6,955 bases of DNA from Candidatus Methanophagales archaeon (GTDB lineage: Archaea > Halobacteriota > Syntropharchaeia > Alkanophagales > Methanospirareceae): contig JAGLZV010000045.1 of NCBI GenBank assembly GCA_023131215.1, positions 1-6,955 of the forward strand, written 5' to 3'. The notes under the pieces are model-generated. The model was not told the DNA's origin. It did no database searches and saw nothing but the letters and a program-made list of their open reading frames with translations. Both the position numbers and the translations under genes were made by a program. Of this stretch, positions 5,072 through 6,955 are shown piece after piece. How positions within the stretch are numbered: the stretch's first letter is position 1; each line of letters begins with the position of its first letter.

Positions 5072-5484
5072 TAAGCCTCACCTTTAACCTCAACCATACC
5101 AATGGCATTATGCACGCAATAATCTATGCATTCACCACAGTATTTGCACACGATAGGCTTGTTCTTTTCGTTATCCCAGAAAATAGTGCCCATAATGCAA
5201 GCTTGCGCACAAAAGCCACAGCCTATGCATTTATCCTCGTTTAATATCACTCCTCCTCCTCTCCTCTCCCTTAAAGCACCCGTAGGACACACCCTTGCGC
5301 ATGGCGGATTCTCACATGCACGGCAGACAACGATTACAAAACCTCTTTCTATTCCACCGGCGGACCTCACTCTTATCGCCGACTTGTCAAACCCTCCTCT
5401 ACCTACCCTTCTCGAACATGCAAACATGCATTCCATACACCCAATGCATTTGTTCACATCCAGTGCCGCTAATTTTTTAGTCAT
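5071..5484 (-). CDS. Polyferredoxin-type subunit with four [4Fe-4S] clusters, partner of the AOR enzyme
   Basis: The 137-residue electron-transfer protein has exactly sixteen cysteines in four groups: 13/16/19/23 (CIGCMECMFAC), 54/57/62/66 (CRACENPPCARVCP), 86/89/92/96 (CIGCGFCAQAC) and 113/116/119/123 (CKYCGECIDYC). This is the pattern of DMSO-reductase-type iron-sulfur subunits and of the small subunits paired with some AOR-family enzymes (AorA of Aromatoleum; the small partner of Pyrococcus WOR5). It should form a wire from the AOR cluster to another carrier, in the cytoplasm. There is no Tat or Sec signal peptide and no membrane anchor, so the final acceptor is unknown. It is the first gene of the operon, with its own TATA box; the ATG at 5484 is the first possible start. 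No clear Shine-Dalgarno sequence precedes it, and the predicted leader is about 15 bases. The arginine-rich segment 25-47 after the first cluster may contact the partner. Confidence 0.92.
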   Translation of the reverse strand: MTKKLAALDVNKCIGCMECMFACSRRVGRGGFDKSAIRVRSAGGIERGFVIVVCRACENPPCARVCPTGALRERRGGGVILNEDKCIGCGFCAQACIMGTIFWDNEKNKPIVCKYCGECIDYCVHNAIGMVEVKGEA

Positions 5485-5520
5485 AAAACATTTCTTTTAA
5501 AAAGAAAGTTTGATCAAAGA

Positions 5521-5531
5521 AACTTATATTT
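5521..5531 (-). promoter_or_regulatory. Probable TATA box of the ferredoxin-AOR operon
   Basis: On the minus strand the site reads AAATATAAGTT, centred about 42 bases before the ATG at 5484. The expected transcription start is near 5500, giving a leader of about 15 bases without an obvious ribosome site. It is the only clear promoter candidate between the PiT gene and this operon, so the two gene pairs are probably separate transcription units. Confidence 0.5.
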
Positions 5532-5541
5532 TTAGTAAAGG

Positions 5542-5558
5542 TTTTTGCGAAGCAAAAA
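5542..5558 (-). terminator. Perfect hairpin after the PiT gene, probable terminator
   Basis: TTTTTGC (5542-5548) and GCAAAAA (5552-5558) pair perfectly around a three-base loop. On the minus strand the hairpin begins only a few bases after the PiT stop codon, and its first arm is itself a T6 run (TTTTTTGC). This placement between a stop codon and the next operon's TATA box suits a terminator or a 3' mRNA stabilising stem. Confidence 0.55.
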
Positions 5559-5561
5559 AGT

Positions 5562-6590
5562 TTATGATAAACCCAACTGCACCACCCAATACGCCGCTCC
5601 TCCAATTAATGCCGCAATAGGAATGGTTATTATCCACGCAGTGAACATTCTCCACACTTCAGGCCATCTTATTCTGCGAAGGCTTTGAAAGAACGTCCCT
5701 CCTATTACTGCCGAACCTATTACGTGCGTGGTGCTTACCGGCATACCGGCTACACTCACTGCTACCACTGCGAGACCCGCACCAGTTTCGGCTGAGAACC
5801 CATGCTTTGGCTCCAGTTTTGTTAATCGCCACCCCATTGTTCTTATTACTTTCCAGCCCATTAAAAGCGTACCCAGCGCCATTACAGACCCACACATTAT
5901 CTTCACCCACCAGGGAACGGGAAATTGCTCTGGATGCTCTACAAAAATAAAACCCCCAAATATCAAAGCTGCTGTTATTACACCCATTGCATTTTGCGTA
6001 TCATTCATCCCGTGGCTAAAAGCCATAAAAGAAGATGAAATAATCTGCAATTTTTTAAATGTCCCCTCGGTCCTGGTTGCAGGCGTATTTTTAAAAAATA
6101 GATACAGCAGCCAACTGATGAGGGAAAAAAGCAATGCCCCTGCTACAAATCCCACAAAAGGACCGAGCGCAATGGCAACAAATACTTTATCGGTAAGCAC
6201 CTCCCACTGTATTATGCCTGTTCCCCCTGCAACTATTCCCGCACCGAGAATCGCACCTACTAACGAATGTGTCACACTTATAGGAATACCAACTGAGGTA
6301 CAAATATAAGTCCATATTATTGCGCCGAGTAAACCACCGATAAGAATCACGAGAAAATTAGGGTCGCTAATAGGAACAATTCCCTTACCAACCGTCTTCG
6401 CTACTTCTGTAAAAACGAAAGCGCCAGCAAGATTAAAAAAACTCGCCAAAGCCAATGCCTTCAGCGGCGTTAACGCTTTGGTAGCAATTACCGTGGCAAT
6501 CGCATTCGCACTGTCGTTCGCACCATTTAAAAAATCATAGAGCAACGCAAGAGATATTATTACGATAACAAAGCCCAGTACCGACTCCAT
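5562..6590 (-). CDS. pit: PiT-family inorganic phosphate transporter
   Basis: This is an integral membrane permease (342 residues from the ATG at 6590) that takes up phosphate, usually as a metal-phosphate with H+ or Na+. Both halves of the duplicated PiT fold are present. The signature GANDSAN is at residues 24-30 and its second copy HGMNDTQNAMG at 194-204. The paired motifs GIPISVTHSLVGA (102-114) and GMPVSTTHVIG (283-293) also occur twice. (Numbering counts a possible in-frame TTG at 6593 as residue 1.) About ten hydrophobic segments cover most of the protein, with a cytoplasmic loop near 168-185. The length is in the range of short archaeal and bacterial PiT proteins. It begins directly after the stop codon of the DUF47 gene (TGA-TTG-ATG), so translation is probably coupled, and PiT-DUF47 pairs are common. 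I chose ATG over TTG as the more usual start. The ion used for cotransport cannot be read. Confidence 0.95.
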   Translation of the reverse strand: MESVLGFVIVIISLALLYDFLNGANDSANAIATVIATKALTPLKALALASFFNLAGAFVFTEVAKTVGKGIVPISDPNFLVILIGGLLGAIIWTYICTSVGIPISVTHSLVGAILGAGIVAGGTGIIQWEVLTDKVFVAIALGPFVGFVAGALLFSLISWLLYLFFKNTPATRTEGTFKKLQIISSSFMAFSHGMNDTQNAMGVITAALIFGGFIFVEHPEQFPVPWWVKIMCGSVMALGTLLMGWKVIRTMGWRLTKLEPKHGFSAETGAGLAVVAVSVAGMPVSTTHVIGSAVIGGTFFQSLRRIRWPEVWRMFTAWIITIPIAALIGGAAYWVVQLGLS

Positions 6591-6593
6591 CAA

Positions 6594-6955
6594 TCAAATC
6601 CCGCCCTTTAATCTAAAGGTTTCCAGGATATTTGCCACGTCCTCACACTGGTCCATTGTATCTTCTAAAATATCAACTATTTCTCGAAGCACCATTCTTT
6701 CAAGAAGCTCATTAGGATTTTTCACTGGTATGGTCATCAGTGTTCTCAGCCATTTCCGGTTTATTTTATCCGCTTCGTTTTCTAATTCGTTTATCCTTAT
6801 GCAGCATGCTTCTAAAGTTTTTTCCTCGGCACTCAGATTTCTCAAGCAACCTACTGCCCTACGTATTTCCCGCGAAGCCTCCAAGATAACTGCGGAAAAT
6901 TCACCCACCGGTTCTGGAAGCGTTTTGGGCTGTCTGTGAGTAAATGTCAGTCTAT
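6594..6955 (-). CDS. DUF47/PhoU-like pit-accessory protein (5' end beyond the right edge)
   Basis: This is the C-terminal 119 residues of a soluble, all-helical protein of the DUF47 family (usually about 200-220 residues), relatives of PhoU that accompany PiT transporters and probably modulate phosphate uptake. The frame has no stop up to the window edge, so the GTG at 6908 is an internal valine rather than a start. Recognisable parts are a heptad-like helix with RINELENEADKINRKWLRTL, then NPNELLERMVLREIVDILE, and the family's typical near-terminal helix DTMDQCEDVANILETFRLK. Acidic residues repeating along these helices (E..E.D and D...D..EDV) correspond to the positions that bind metals in PhoU-type proteins. 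The last codons run straight into the PiT start, giving a tight two-gene unit. The promoter lies outside the window. Confidence 0.9.
   Translation of the reverse strand, partial: RLTFTHRQPKTLPEPVGEFSAVILEASREIRRAVGCLRNLSAEEKTLEACCIRINELENEADKINRKWLRTLMTIPVKNPNELLERMVLREIVDILEDTMDQCEDVANILETFRLKGGI

Noticed and set aside
5126..5500. Plus-strand frames opposite the ferredoxin gene
   Set aside because: The minus strand has the full 16-cysteine pattern; the plus frames are His/Ser/Pro-rich shadows.
5728..6309. 193-codon plus-strand frame opposite the PiT gene
   Set aside because: The PiT motifs on the minus strand are unambiguous; the plus frame is a shadow of a hydrophobic coding sequence.
6594..6908. 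DUF47 gene starting at the GTG at 6908
   Set aside because: The frame stays open upstream to the window edge, and the protein would be about half the family length, so this codon is internal.

Overview
The window looks archaeal. The partial gene at the left edge encodes an archaeal/eukaryotic-type phenylalanyl-tRNA synthetase alpha chain with a long helix-turn-helix-like N-terminal region. Most genes are preceded by a TATA-like box and a short leader rather than by bacterial -35/-10 elements. A tungsten/molybdenum-pterin aldehyde oxidoreductase family enzyme with a polyferredoxin partner is typical of anaerobic archaea. An anaerobic euryarchaeote (methanogen, methane/alkane oxidiser or relative) is a reasonable guess, but nothing here fixes the lineage.

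Layout, left to right. (1) 1-910, minus strand: 5' part of pheS, running off the left edge. (2) 911-3295: a visibly A/T-richer, gene-poor stretch. It holds a divergently transcribed 182-residue protein with a PD-(D/E)XK nuclease signature (1023-1571), a decayed IS5-type transposase start (minus, 1763-1911), and a 270-residue membrane protein with its own promoter (1973-2785). These are followed by a roughly 180-bp G/C-richer non-coding segment with inverted repeats (about 2788-2970) and more non-coding DNA. This is the accessory part of the window and looks like a small island between housekeeping and metabolic genes. (3) 3296-5484, minus strand: a two-gene operon, a 16-cysteine (four [4Fe-4S]) electron-transfer subunit followed by an aldehyde:ferredoxin oxidoreductase (AOR) family catalytic subunit. 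(4) 5562-6955, minus strand: a DUF47/PhoU-like protein (5' end off the right edge) followed immediately by a PiT-family phosphate permease.

How the genes work together. In the AOR operon, the catalytic subunit would oxidise or reduce an unknown aldehyde/acid-type substrate at a pterin-bound W or Mo site. Electrons would pass through its own [4Fe-4S] cluster to the polyferredoxin and on to a soluble or membrane carrier. DUF47 plus PiT is the common low-affinity phosphate uptake pair. The nuclease-like protein and the membrane protein have no recognisable partners here; their neighbourhood (transposase relic, repeat-like DNA, A/T-rich composition) suggests mobile or defence-related cargo, but that is inference.

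The points most worth a second look are: a second pterin-binding motif in the AOR protein that is degenerate although all four cluster cysteines are kept; the inverted-repeat, loosely attC-like segment just downstream of the membrane protein gene; the stand-alone nuclease-fold protein; and a possible 30-codon gene overlapping the 3' end of the AOR gene.
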